Shown here: positions 10,952 to 19,508 of the stretch, piece by piece | How the letters are laid out: each line of letters begins with the position of its first letter | How positions within the stretch are numbered: the first letter of the stretch is position 1 | From: Bufo bufo | Taxonomy: Eukaryota; Chordata; Amphibia; Anura; Bufonidae | Assembly (NCBI RefSeq): GCF_905171765.1 | Contig: NC_053392.1 | Span: 40,561,114-40,625,113 of the forward strand | DNA length: 64,000 bases | Direction: 5' to 3' | Translations under genes and position numbers: made by a program | Notes under the pieces: model-generated | What the model saw: the letters and a program-made list of their open reading frames with translations, nothing else | Told to the model about the DNA's origin: nothing | Databases searched by the model: none

Positions 10952-11460
10952 ATGGCCGCTGAGGCTACTGAAATAACTGCTGCGTCATCTTCATCCCGAA
11001 AAGGCGGGAAAAATTGGCGCCTTTCTGAGGAAATAGCGGGAAGGAGTTCAAGGTCAGGCGCCACTGCTTATCTGGACATTTGCATGTCTGCCAGCATGGA
11101 CACCGCCTTCCATATACTGGAATACCTGGGGGGGCGGCCTCCCAGTGCAATGGGAGGAGCTGGCTGATTTAATTGACGCGACGCTATCGCTCTCCAGAGA
11201 AGGATCGAGCATGTTGGAAAGTGAACAGAGCGTTGCTGCAACGTCCGCACCTGAGATTTCAAAAATGAGTGCTATTGGTGTAGAGCCAGAGGAGGCTCCA
11301 CCGGCCTACTCTCCGGGACCGGAGAAACCCGCCTGCCCGCCACGGGAGAAAGAACCAGAGCCCTGCTATGGCTCATTTTTGAAATCTCAGGTGCGGACGT
11401 TGCAGCAACGCTCTGTTCACTTTCAAGTGGTCGTCAACCCTCTTTCAAGTGGTCGTCACT
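10952..11460 (+). pseudogene. Gag-like N-terminal region with PPAY motif (frame-broken)
   Basis: The likely start is ATG at 10952 (aagATGG, good context). The first frame runs to a stop at 11165-11167. Continuity is kept in the next frame across a run of seven G at 11128-11134, so a one-base change there probably broke the gene. The second frame carries an ADLIDATLSLS helix and a PPAY sequence (11298-11309) in a proline-rich stretch; PPxY is a late-domain motif through which retroviral Gag recruits NEDD4-type ligases for budding. This piece is flanked by a perfect 53 bp inverted repeat (11217-11269 and 11372-11424). I recognise no capsid domain or CCHC knuckle. The Gag assignment is inference from position and the late-domain motif. 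Confidence 0.55.
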
Positions 11461-11461
11461 T

Positions 11462-12280
11462 ATGGCAGAGATCAGGGAGGCCGCTATAAAGCGGAATACA
11501 AAGACCAAGATCTATTATGAAGAGTTGACCAAGACAATCCATGAAAGACACACCAACACCCAACCCCGCCTGGAAAGGAGAAAGGGACTGGTGGTGTCCT
11601 TTGACAAAACCCGTGGCTACGGGTTCATACAAGATTACCTGACTGGCAGAGATCTATATGTTAACAGAAGATCTGTCAAGAGAGACTACCTCCCTTCCTA
11701 TCAGCACAGCCTCCGCGAGGGAGAGGAAGTGGAGTTCACCCCTGCCGAGAGCCTGAGAGGCCCTTATTCCACTGCCGTGACCCGTCCCAAGCGAGAACCC
11801 GAGGACTGGGAGGCAGAAGAAGAAGACTACTCTGGCTGCGAGCGGGAACCGGAACGCTCTCCAGAGCCGGCCCATCACGCCTTCCAGGAGCGGAGCTCCT
11901 TCATTGGGCCTAACGTCTTCTGGCAGCCAACCGTGTTGGAAAAATGGGTGAGCCCTTACCCTTCCCCCGAGCTGCCTCGTCGGGAGAAGACCATGCAAGA
12001 GATGGAAAATCTAAAGGGACTTCGAAATACCTTTGAGAACATCCGGAGGGGTCGGAGACCCGATGCATCACCAGAACCTGCAGAGGCCGAGTCCGTGCCA
12101 TCGGTGACAGTACCTGCGCCGGCGGCGCCAGCAGATGACCGCGACTCTGACACGGAGAGCATCGGTGAGCAGATTGTCCGGCTGGAGGAGAAGTTGCGGG
12201 AGCTGCGCAAGATCGCGACCGCCAGGATCCAGACGCGCGCCGAAGAAGGACGAGGTAAGGGTGCCTGTCACCACCCGTAG
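11462..12280 (+). CDS. Cold-shock (Y-box type) domain protein of the LTR element
   Basis: A 272-residue open frame. Residues about 41-109 (11582-11788) form a cold-shock domain: GLVVSFDKTRGYGFI contains RNP1 (RGYGFI, residues 51-56), DLYVNRRSV corresponds to RNP2 with Asn in place of the usual His, and the segment SYQHSLREGEEVEF matches the long loop and strand typical of Y-box proteins rather than bacterial CspA. Acidic and proline-rich sequence follows, then a helix around MQEMENLKGLRNTFENI and a leucine heptad coiled coil at residues 231-262. Cold-shock domains bind single-stranded RNA, so it may replace nucleocapsid in packaging RNA; that is inference. The frame is open upstream of the ATG, so it is probably the middle of a longer Gag-like protein. 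Alternative: a captured host Y-box cDNA unrelated to packaging. Confidence 0.8.
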   Translation: MAEIREAAIKRNTKTKIYYEELTKTIHERHTNTQPRLERRKGLVVSFDKTRGYGFIQDYLTGRDLYVNRRSVKRDYLPSYQHSLREGEEVEFTPAESLRGPYSTAVTRPKREPEDWEAEEEDYSGCEREPERSPEPAHHAFQERSSFIGPNVFWQPTVLEKWVSPYPSPELPRREKTMQEMENLKGLRNTFENIRRGRRPDASPEPAEAESVPSVTVPAPAAPADDRDSDTESIGEQIVRLEEKLRELRKIATARIQTRAEEGRGKGACHHP

Positions 12281-12590
12281 ACTACCTTCTGCTGCCACCG
12301 CTCCGCCAGTGCCACAAAGAAGACCCCCTGTTGCTGTGAATTGCTACACAGAGCCCACCGGACCGCTTGCGGCGGCGGTATCCACTCCACTTCATCCCAC
12401 AATTATCATGCCGGGACCGGTACGGTCCACCCAAGGGTTTACCCCTAGGCCCATGGGGCCAATACCTATTAGGGGTCCCTTCATGTTGCAGCTTCCCCCT
12501 AACACTGTTATGTGGGCACATCCTCCTGTAGAGGACTACTACAGGCCGTACTTGCCAGCAGAGCCGGGTAATGATGACATACCCCTGTGA
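12135..12590 (+). CDS. C-terminal proline-rich region of the Gag-like protein (next frame)
   Basis: This frame overlaps the end of the cold-shock ORF and continues 310 bases beyond it. The real continuation is probably from about 12250: it is rich in Pro, Arg and Ala (VPQRRPPVAV), then has a glycine/proline section and ends PYLPAEPGNDDIPL before TGA. Residues before 12250 in this frame look like a shadow of the coiled coil. The offset between frames is one base, consistent with an indel or with ribosomal frameshifting; a gaggtaaggg donor-like sequence is also present at the junction (about 12252). No known domain is seen. Confidence 0.5.
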   Translation: MTATLTRRASVSRLSGWRRSCGSCARSRPPGSRRAPKKDEVRVPVTTRRLPSAATAPPVPQRRPPVAVNCYTEPTGPLAAAVSTPLHPTIIMPGPVRSTQGFTPRPMGPIPIRGPFMLQLPPNTVMWAHPPVEDYYRPYLPAEPGNDDIPL

Positions 12591-13368
12591 ATCAGCCTGC
12601 TAGGCCTTTGATTTATTGCACCAACGAAAAATGCTGTTAACCCTTTCAGGACAGGAGTCCTATGTTCCCTGGTCGTTTGTTGCTGCTGCCAGTTTATCCA
12701 CGGCTCAGTGGTGGGTGTTGACCACTGAAGTATTAAAGTCAACAAAGCCAAGTTTGTTTCCAGGACCTCCTGCCTGCTTTTGCTATCCCACGCCAAGTTG
12801 TGCCTGTTCCTGAGTTGCACCTTTTACCCTTAACCCCCTTTTCAGGTTGATCAGGGGTATTACAGCACTTGTTTTATATTGTGCAACTTGATACTAAAGA
12901 ACCGTGCCCGGAGACAGACTCAAAAGAACCTGAGCCTCTGAGATTTTTGCTCTTTTAAAGGAAATGTGCCCAGAGATGGACTCCACCGCATGAGAGCCTC
13001 TGTGATTTAATAAGAAATAACCTGGGTATGGACTCATGTTTGTTCTTTGAGCCTCCAAGAACTTTTATACTGTTTTATCTATTTTGCTGTTCTATTATGG
13101 ACTTATTCATTGTCATGGACTATCCTGGTTATAATGTTACGCTGTGCCAGGTCAGCGCCCCAGTTCCATTCACTATCCTGAGGAGAAGAGAACGACGCCC
13201 CTTGTCACCACCCTTCACCTTTGCCAATTGGACCTGATATGAATGTAAATGCAGATGAATTACATGTATGTATGCCTGCATGTCTCTTTTTTCTGTTTCA
13301 GGTAAAGATTCCAGTTGGGCGAGCCCTGATGGAGTACGAGGGCGTACTCAGCTTAAAGCAGTGGGGTA
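12591..13368 (+). other. 3' internal region of the LTR element, no gene seen
   Basis: About 780 bases between the Gag-like gene and the right LTR. Two related sentences (gtgcccggagacagactc ... gagcctctgagattt at about 12904-12950 and gtgcccagagatggactcc ... gagcctctgtgattt at about 12965-13010) form an imperfect direct repeat. No pol or env homology was recognised in any frame. Confidence 0.6.
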
Positions 13369-14421
13369 TGTAGTGTACGGGGACTGTAATGCCCGTCACT
13401 ACAAAAGTGTCACTTGGTGTGCTGTCGTCCCTCCTTAATTATGGGGAAGTTGGTATATGTCATCTTTATAAAATGTCATGTAATGTAATGCTATGTATTT
13501 CCCTGTTACTGTGAAACTTGCATGTACAGGCCTGCTAGGGGTGTCATTCCAGCTCTTAGTCACTAGAGGGAGCTAGGGAGCCCTAGTTTATATAAGGCCC
13601 AGACAGGGAAAGGAGGTGAGTCTAGTCTAAGTGTCTGTCTAAAGCTGCAGCCTGTAGTCTGAAGCTGGAGCTTAGACTATGTCAGAGACAAGTCCAGGCC
13701 TGAAGCCTGTGGACCAGGAGAGGCTATTGCAGTCCCTGTAACCGGGTTCCAGATTCAAGGAGAAGGTTCCCCTCCTGAATTCCCATATGCCGAAACAGGA
13801 ATACCTCAAGTAAAGAGGCTGAGGAAGCTGAAGGCGAGACAGAGGCATGTCAAGGAAAGCAAGAGGTACTCAAGATAACAGAGGAGGTACTTTATAAAGA
13901 GAGAACCAAGGATATACGCCAGAGTTAAGGTATTGGGCCTTGGAGAGGATTTTCTATGTCCCAGGATCAGTCAGGAATAGAGTGCAAGCTCCTGTACTGC
14001 AAGTCCTGTCAGGGCCGATCCTACACGGGGTGCAGTGGGTGCCCCGCACCCCAGCGCTGTCACCCGAAAGGCGCCGAGCGAGCCACCGGGACTTTTTTTT
14101 TTTTGACTTTTTTTTAATTTTATTTTATAATGCCCGCAGTGGCGTAGCTATAGGGGTCGCAGCGGTCGCAATTGCGACCGGGCCCCTGAGTCAGGGGGGC
14201 CCATAGGGCCCCCTCAAGCCAGGAGAACGCAGCCGCAGCTGAATAACTAAGATACAATTTACAGGGGGCGGAGCGGAGGCCGAGAGGAGAGGCCCTGTGT
14301 GACGCGCACTGTGCAGGGCAGCTGGGCAGGCGAAGTGAGGAGGAGGGGCCGGGGGAGCGGCTTCAATTGAGGTGCGACGCAGGACTTAGTCACGTACCTC
14401 ACTGTGACCTCCTGCGTCGGA

Positions 14422-14431
14422 TCTCGCGAGA
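14422..14431. promoter_or_regulatory. TCTCGCGAGA promoter-type palindrome
   Basis: The exact 10 bp palindrome lies in a CpG-rich block that reads into a donor-like gtaagtatt about 80 bases downstream. This motif is an established core element of many vertebrate CpG-island promoters. Whether it works here is unknown; it may be captured host promoter sequence or the promoter of the ancestral transposon. Confidence 0.5.
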
Positions 14432-14669
14432 TGACGCGGCGCGGGAAGGCACAGTGAGTGAGGCATGATGACCGCCTGTACCAGGATGCCACAAGCTGTG
14501 AAGGAGAGAGAGGTAAGTATTAATTATTATTTTTTTTTTATGTACCCTACGTTCTACCCTTATTGCAGAGGCACTGGGGGCACGAGAGGAGGACCACTGA
14601 CAGTACTCAGTCAGTGGACATCATAGTATTAATAAGAGTGGAGACTGGAGAGACTACCATTATATTAAT

Positions 14670-15075
14670 AATAAAGAGGGGGCTATTATATTAACAACGA
14701 GGGGGACATTATATTATTAATAAAGAAGGGGTCATTACATTAATAATAAAGAGGGGGTCATTATATTAATAAAGAGGGGGCCATTATATTAATAACAAAG
14801 AGGGGGTCATTATATTAATAACAAAGAGGGGGCCAATACATTATTATTAATATAATGGCCCCCTATTTATTATTAATATAATGTCCCCCTCTTTATTATT
14901 AATGTAATGCCCCCTCTTTATTATTAATGTAATGGCCCCCTCTTTATTATTAATGTAATGGCCCCCTCTTTATTATTAATGTAATGGCCCCCTCTTTGTT
15001 ATTAAAGAGGGGCCATTATATTAATAATAAAGTGGGGGCCATTACATTAATGATGAAGAGGGGGCCATTATAATA
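14670..15075. repeat. Head-to-head minisatellite (25-28 bp units)
   Basis: Units of the type gagggggccattatattaataataaa run in one orientation to about 14835, then the complementary form (taatataatggccccctcttta) runs to about 15003, then the first orientation returns. The array can form a hairpin of about 150 bp per arm. Confidence 0.85.
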
Positions 15076-15226
15076 TACAGGGGGAATAATATTATGAGGA
15101 ATGGGGGACTACCTGTCTGGCTCTAGCACAGTATTGGGGGGCAGCAGGATGAGTTGTTGAGACCCCAGGAAGGAGAGGATGAGAGTAAAGTGAGGAACCT
15201 AAAAAATAATCTGTGAAACTCTGCAG

Positions 15227-15326
15227 AGACGAGAAGCGGCTGAAAGAAGGTGTCATGGCGGTCTTATCTCTGGATGAAGACGTTGAGAAAAGTGTACATC
15301 ACAGGAGACGTCACTGGATGTAACAG
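15227..15326 (+). other. Exon-like module A (ctgcag ... gtatgg)
   Basis: A 100 bp segment bounded by an acceptor-like ctctgcag and a donor-like taacag/gtatgg, ending ggagacgtcactggatg taacag. Homologous segments lie at 31011-31106 and, on the minus strand, at 55894-55988 in two other hAT-type elements. It is out of frame or stop-containing here, so I call only an exon-like module. Confidence 0.55.
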
Positions 15327-16480
15327 GTATGGTGCGGCATTCTCCTGTAATAATATTACCCATGCACATATCTGTTTCTCGGTAGGGTAAGGGGTATATA
15401 GAATTTGACCCACACTGCCGCATCCGGCCCCAGACTTCAGGTAACACCGTGTTCTGAATTCTGGGGCCTAACTAAGGGGTATCAGGGGACATTATTATAC
15501 AGGGGTAATATAACTTATATTACCCCTGTATAGTGTACCCTGATACCCCTTAGTTATATTACCCCCTGTATAATTTACCTGATACCCCTCAGTTATATTA
15601 CCCCTGTATAATGTCCCCCATAACAGTGTGTGTTATCCACAGATCTCCCATAACAATGTGTCATCCACAGATCCCCCAAATTATTTTAAAAACCTGCTGT
15701 TTCTCTAGATGACCTTATGTTTATGGTAGTGGTAATAGAGTCTCAATGGTCTATAAAAGCAGCTACACTATTTTTACAGACCTTTGAGACTCTATTAACA
15801 CTACTATTAACTATTAACATAAGGTCATCTAGACTAGAAAAAGCAGGTTTTTAAAATTCTTATTTTTCCCATTTAGGTGTTAGAGCAATCTAATTAAAGT
15901 TATGTTTTAACACCTAAAGAGAAAGAAAAAATAAATAAAAACCTACGGTTTCTCTAGATGACCTTATGTTGATAGTAGTGTTAATAGAGCTTCAATGCTT
16001 TGTAAAAATAGTGTAGCTGCTTTTATAGACCCTTGAGACTCTATTACCACTACATTGTAAAGGGGAGGAGTTAGTAAGATAACCACGCCCATGTGGGGGC
16101 GCCAGAAATATTTCTGCACCCAGGCGCCTGTGACCCTAGGATCGGCCCTGAGTCCTGTGTTGCACACTCTGAAGTCACCTTGCTTAATCTGTATTGCCTG
16201 CATCGACCGTATTGAAAAATCAACTGTATGCAAAGGAACTGTGCTTCCGTTAATGTCTTTATATGGAAACTACTAAAGTTGGAGTTTTGTTTTAACATCA
16301 CGTGGTTCCTCAGTTATTCCTGCTATCAGCAAACGGCGTGCCACCGTTTAATTGGCACTGGCGTCACGAACATTTTCCTACCATCACCTGCCTATGCAGA
16401 GAGTCAGCCGTCTCAGGTTAGTGTTTATTGCACTACTACACCCAGGAACACATTTCTACACACAACTTGAGTACGCTGCA

Positions 16481-16908
16481 CCCAGGCAAAGTTTAGGCTC
16501 CAAGGCCTATTCTGGGAAACAATTCCCGTCCTCTCAATCTGTGGATGAAAATCCCAAAGTTCTTCTAAAGAAGGTGAATGTGCAGAGTGTCAGCGGTCAT
16601 GTTGTCGGCAGTCCCAGTCATGGTGTCAGCAGTCCCAGTGCAGCAAGAAACCAGGATGGGAAGAAAGTAACAGCAGAGAAGAAAGAAGCAGCAGTAAGTA
16701 AGAGTATGATGAATCCACCTACTAGTGTGAATGTGCAGCGTCCTGAAGGAAAAACCACAGTGCAGGAATATTCTGAAGCAAGAGGCCAGCAGAGTTTGCA
16801 GGAGGTGAAGCAGACTCCATTGCAGCCTGCAGGTGTGCAGCCCTCACCTTCCCCATGCAGACAGAGAAGAACTTCTCTGGAGAGACAGACCATACAGCAA
16901 AACCTGAA
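16481..16908 (+). mobile_element. Tx1-type LINE, copy 2, piece 2 (ORF1 leader)
   Basis: The sequence resumes directly after the LTR element with cccaggcaaagtttaggctccaaggcctattctggg, matching the start region of copy 1 (about 6570-6600). An open frame of about 140 codons rich in Ser, Gln, Pro and Lys reads through it; it corresponds to the low-complexity N-terminal part of ORF1 (compare 6620-6870). The ORF has no Met of its own in this stretch and begins inside the LTR. Confidence 0.65.
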
Positions 16909-17839
16909 TAGGGTTGCCACCATTCCCAACAAAAAATACCGGGCAAGTTAAGCCACACCCCAAGGAAAGGGGTTGTGGGGGTGTGGCTTAACACGGGGTG
17001 TGAAGTCGCTGTCATACTGTGGCTCCCCAGGATTATTAAAGCCCCCATTAGCGCCCCCAGTAATAGTAATGCCCCATTAGTGCCCCCTCAGTAATAGCAA
17101 TGCCCCCATTAGAGTGCCCCTCAGTAATAGCAATGCCCTATTAGTGCGCCCCAGAATGAATAATGCCCCCTATTAGTGCCCCCCAGTAAGAATAATGCCC
17201 CCAGTAAGAGTAATGCCCCCATTAGTGCCACCCATTAAGAATAATGCCCCCATTAGTGACCCCCAGTTAGAGTAATGTGGCCCTCATCCCCCGGGAACCG
17301 TCACTCGGGGCCGGCACACTGACTGTAGAGTGTTGTGTGAGAGTCCGACAGCTTTCCTGGGCCCGGTAACGGAGACCGGGGGAGAGGGGAGGTGATAGGA
17401 AAGGAGCACAGCAGAAGGGCCGGGAGGAGCGCCGGCCCGCGGCTCGTCTCATTGTTATCCGGCCTGATCTGGGAGTGAGAGCAGCTCAGTCCCGGCGCGG
17501 CCGCCATGCTGTGGGGCGAGGGTTTGCTGCTCTCCTTCAGCAGCGTCTTCGTGCTCCTGCTCCTGACAACCCGCAGCCCCCAGCTCTCCGGCTTCCTTCC
17601 AATCCACCCTGACCGGCGGCCTCGTCCTCTTCAGGTTCGAGCGGTCCCGGAGTGCCGGCCGCTCACAGCTCGCCGCCGCTCACTCACCGCCAGCTGTCAG
17701 GATCGTGAGCGAGCAAGTCAGACAGTCTGCACTGCAGTTTGAAATGAATCCTGTGTCCGGGTCTGAGAAAGGCTTGTACCCGGGCACAGGATTACAAACC
17801 CAGACTGTCTGGGTCAATCCCGTACGGGTGGCAACCCTA
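16909..17839. mobile_element. hAT element carrying a CpG-rich gene-like fragment
   Basis: Terminal repeats TAGGGTTGCCACC/GGTGGCAACCCTA and a perfect 8 bp duplication AACCTGAA (16901-16908 and 17840-17847). The last 100 bp match the MITE at 7423-7627. Between lie a minisatellite of gcccccattagtgcc-type units (17035-17280) and a GC- and CpG-rich segment (17280-17700) unlike anything near it, with an open frame at 17506. No transposase is present. Confidence 0.9.
17506..17742 (+). pseudogene. Captured first-exon-like ORF inside a hAT element
   Basis: A frame of 78 codons starts in an excellent context (gcggccgccATGc) within a CpG-rich block. Its first 25 residues (MLWGEGLLLSFSSVFVLLLL and on) look like a signal peptide or signal anchor. 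The following Arg/Pro-rich part may be partly read-through past a donor, as cttcag/gttcg occurs near 17635. I do not recognise the source gene. The combination of CpG island, Kozak context and hydrophobic leader suggests a captured host promoter and first exon; the last codons are transposon sequence. Confidence 0.4.
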
Positions 17840-17982
17840 AACCTGAAGCAAAATGTCCTGATACAATTGGACCGTACAAGATCTGGGAGCAGCAACAAAA
17901 AAGTTGCAAAAACTGTGAAGGAGACCAAAGGTGGGAAAGCAGGAAGGTTTCATGGTGCAGCTCCAGTAAGCCGGATTGGGGT
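17840..17982 (+). mobile_element. Tx1-type LINE, copy 2, piece 3
   Basis: Continuation of the ORF1 leader after the hAT element (LKQNVLIQLDRTRSGSSNKK in the open frame), ending where the minus-strand LTR begins. Confidence 0.55.
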
Positions 17983-19035
17983 ATGCACTCTGACGCTATA
18001 ATATGCAATGACTGGGTCAGGTGTAGGTAATAGTTAATAGTTTTTGTTTGTGACGCCAATTGCAGCGTGCGCAGGGTACAGTCACAGGGCCCTTTAAGGT
18101 GTTACAACTCACGTACCAGGTTAGGAATGCCAGAGTGGTGTAATGTCTCTGTATAGTAGTGGGGATAGTGTCTCTGTGTAGTGTCAACGGTGTCTCCTAC
18201 CTGGGTACGGCTGGACTCCTGGATCCTGGCTCACTTGCAATAAATTGAGTGTTGCTAGTAGGAGTAATTGAGGAACTTGGTAGTAATGAATGAGATCCAG
18301 ACTTGGGATATAATTCAAACTTGTCTTTACTCTGGTGCAGCAGTAATCCATATAAGGTACAGTAATAGTCTTTGATCCCAGCAGGTATTGGCAATATGTG
18401 GCAGGAATCTGTCTTCTGCTTCTATCATATGCCTGGAGAATATGGCAGGAATTACTATCTTCTGCACTATCTTCTGCTGTATGGGGACTGACTAGCTGAG
18501 GAGGAATTTAGCTTCCCCTGGTCTCTGGACGGTACTCACACTTGTGCTCACAGGGTATGGTTCTTCCTGGAGTTCTGGAGGTGGCTTCTTGCTTTCCACC
18601 AGCTGAGGCTAAAGGCTCAGGCTGGGAATGATGATCTTTGGTCTCAGCCGAGACGAGATCCTGGTCTGGGATCCCTAGAACTGGGAGCTCCTACCAGCAC
18701 AGCCTTCCCCTAGCAGGGGTGGCTGGCACACTAACTGTAACTTCCTTCCCCACCCATGAGGAAGGATGTGGGCGAGCCCACTCTGCTCAAAGAGGGGGGA
18801 GCTCAACTGGAATGTACTATTCCAGTTTAGATATGCTAAACTGGTACTAAGGCCCTGCTGACACATTGCTGCCACCTGCTGGTGTACATGGAAATTACAG
18901 CAATTTACATTTACAAGGCTTTCAATGCACATTAGTGAGGATGTGATGTTAAATTACACAGGATGACAATGCAGATACACTTAACAGGTTGTAGCGGGGT
19001 AAAAGTGTTTCGTAACATAACTCTGGGATGTTACA
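17983..19035 (-). mobile_element. Truncated LTR retrotransposon: LTR plus primer-binding site
   Basis: On the minus strand an LTR runs from TGTAACATCCC (19035) to GCACGCTGCA (18061), 975 bp, sharing the ACGCTGCA end with the element at 9743. Two bases later comes TGGCGTCACAAACAAAAA (plus 18041-18058), a degenerate tRNA-Ser primer-binding site, and then about 58 bp of leader. No other internal sequence or second LTR is present and no target duplication was found, so one side was lost. Confidence 0.65.
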
Positions 19036-19296
19036 CAGCCACTAGAAAAAACTTAGGAGCCAGTCCCCAATCTGCAGGACTGTAATGCTGAGCACTGTGG
19101 TTATATTAATGTGTCTGATGATATTGCTGGTACTCTGTGTAATAATACCACTGATGCTTTATGTGATAATGCTGTGTCAGGGGAGAGTGCACCACAGTCT
19201 GTGTGAAATCTGGGATCATCTGATGAATCGGACCAGTGTGTGGTTTCCTCTGTGAATGCTGGTGACACTGACGTGGGGAGGGGGCAGTACAGTCTA
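19036..19296 (+). mobile_element. Tx1-type LINE, copy 2, piece 4
   Basis: This piece includes a unit ending gtgaatgctggtgacactgacgtggggagggggcagtacagtct. The same unit recurs at about 19509-19605 on the other side of the CR1-like insertion, so ORF1 carries an internal direct repeat of about 100 bp. Confidence 0.55.
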
Positions 19297-19508
19297 GAAA
19301 CATAGAAACATAGAATGTGTCGGCAGATAAGAACCATTTGGCCCATCTAGTCTGCCCAATATACTGAATACTATGGATAGCCCCCGGCCCTATCTTATAT
19401 GAAGGATGGCCTTATGCCTATCCCATGCATGCTTAAACCCCTTCACTGTATTTGCAGCTACCACTTCTGCAGGAAGGCTATTCCATGCATCCACTACTCT
19501 CTCAGTAG
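19297..19508 (-). mobile_element. CR1-like LINE 3' end
   Basis: The complement of the last 200 bp of the element at 41046-41526, including the same ending: a cluster of gaaacatagaaacatag at the left, then tgtcggcagataagaacc and tctagtctgcccaatatac. It is a 5'-truncated insertion of the same family in the opposite orientation. Confidence 0.85.

Larger units (their letters stand above)
14010..16150. mobile_element. hAT-type element with CpG-rich cargo and palindromic arrays
   Basis: Terminal inverted repeats CAGGGCCGATCCTA/TAGGATCGGCCCTG and a perfect 8 bp duplication AGTCCTGT (14002-14009, 16151-16158) identify a hAT insertion. There is no transposase. Inside are a second hAT-like start (cagtggcgtagctatagggg, about 14138), a CpG-rich segment (14250-14520) ending in a consensus donor gtaagtatt, an inverted minisatellite (14670-15075), an exon-like module (15227-15326), and long inverted repeats around cttatgtta/gatgacc (15700-16050). 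Confidence 0.88.
9743..16480 (+). mobile_element. Non-autonomous LTR retrotransposon encoding a cold-shock-domain Gag-like protein
   Basis: Two related long terminal repeats (9743-10666 and 13369-16480, the latter enlarged by a hAT insertion) both run TGTAGTGTAC ... ACGCTGCA and are flanked by a 4 bp duplication CCCA (9739-9742 and 16481-16484). The flanks are consecutive parts of a Tx1-type LINE, so the boundaries are secure. A primer-binding site follows the left LTR, and a short purine-rich stretch (gcagtgggg) precedes the right one. The 2.7 kb interior has one gene region, 10952-12590, and no protease, reverse transcriptase, RNase H, integrase or envelope motif. It is therefore likely to have been mobilised in trans by an autonomous relative. 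Confidence 0.9.
13369..16480 (+). repeat. 3' LTR interrupted by a hAT element
   Basis: The LTR starts TGTAGTGTACGGGG and ends ACGCTGCA next to the CCCA duplication. Its two parts, 13369-14009 and 16151-16480, are co-linear with the 5' LTR once the 2141 bp insertion and one copy of the AGTCCTGT duplication are removed. The insertion is therefore younger than the LTR element. Confidence 0.9.

Noticed and set aside
11462..12280. Possibility that the cold-shock ORF is an intronless host gene (Lin28 or YBX retrocopy) that the LTRs happen to flank
   Set aside because: The LTR pair with target duplication and primer-binding site encloses it, the frame continues into Gag-like sequence upstream, and there is no poly(A) tract or separate duplication around the ORF. 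A captured domain remains possible.
14010..16150. Possibility that the insertion in the 3' LTR is a second LTR element
   Set aside because: Its inverted CAGGGCCGATCC ends and 8 bp duplication fit hAT, and there is no TG...CA repeat pair.
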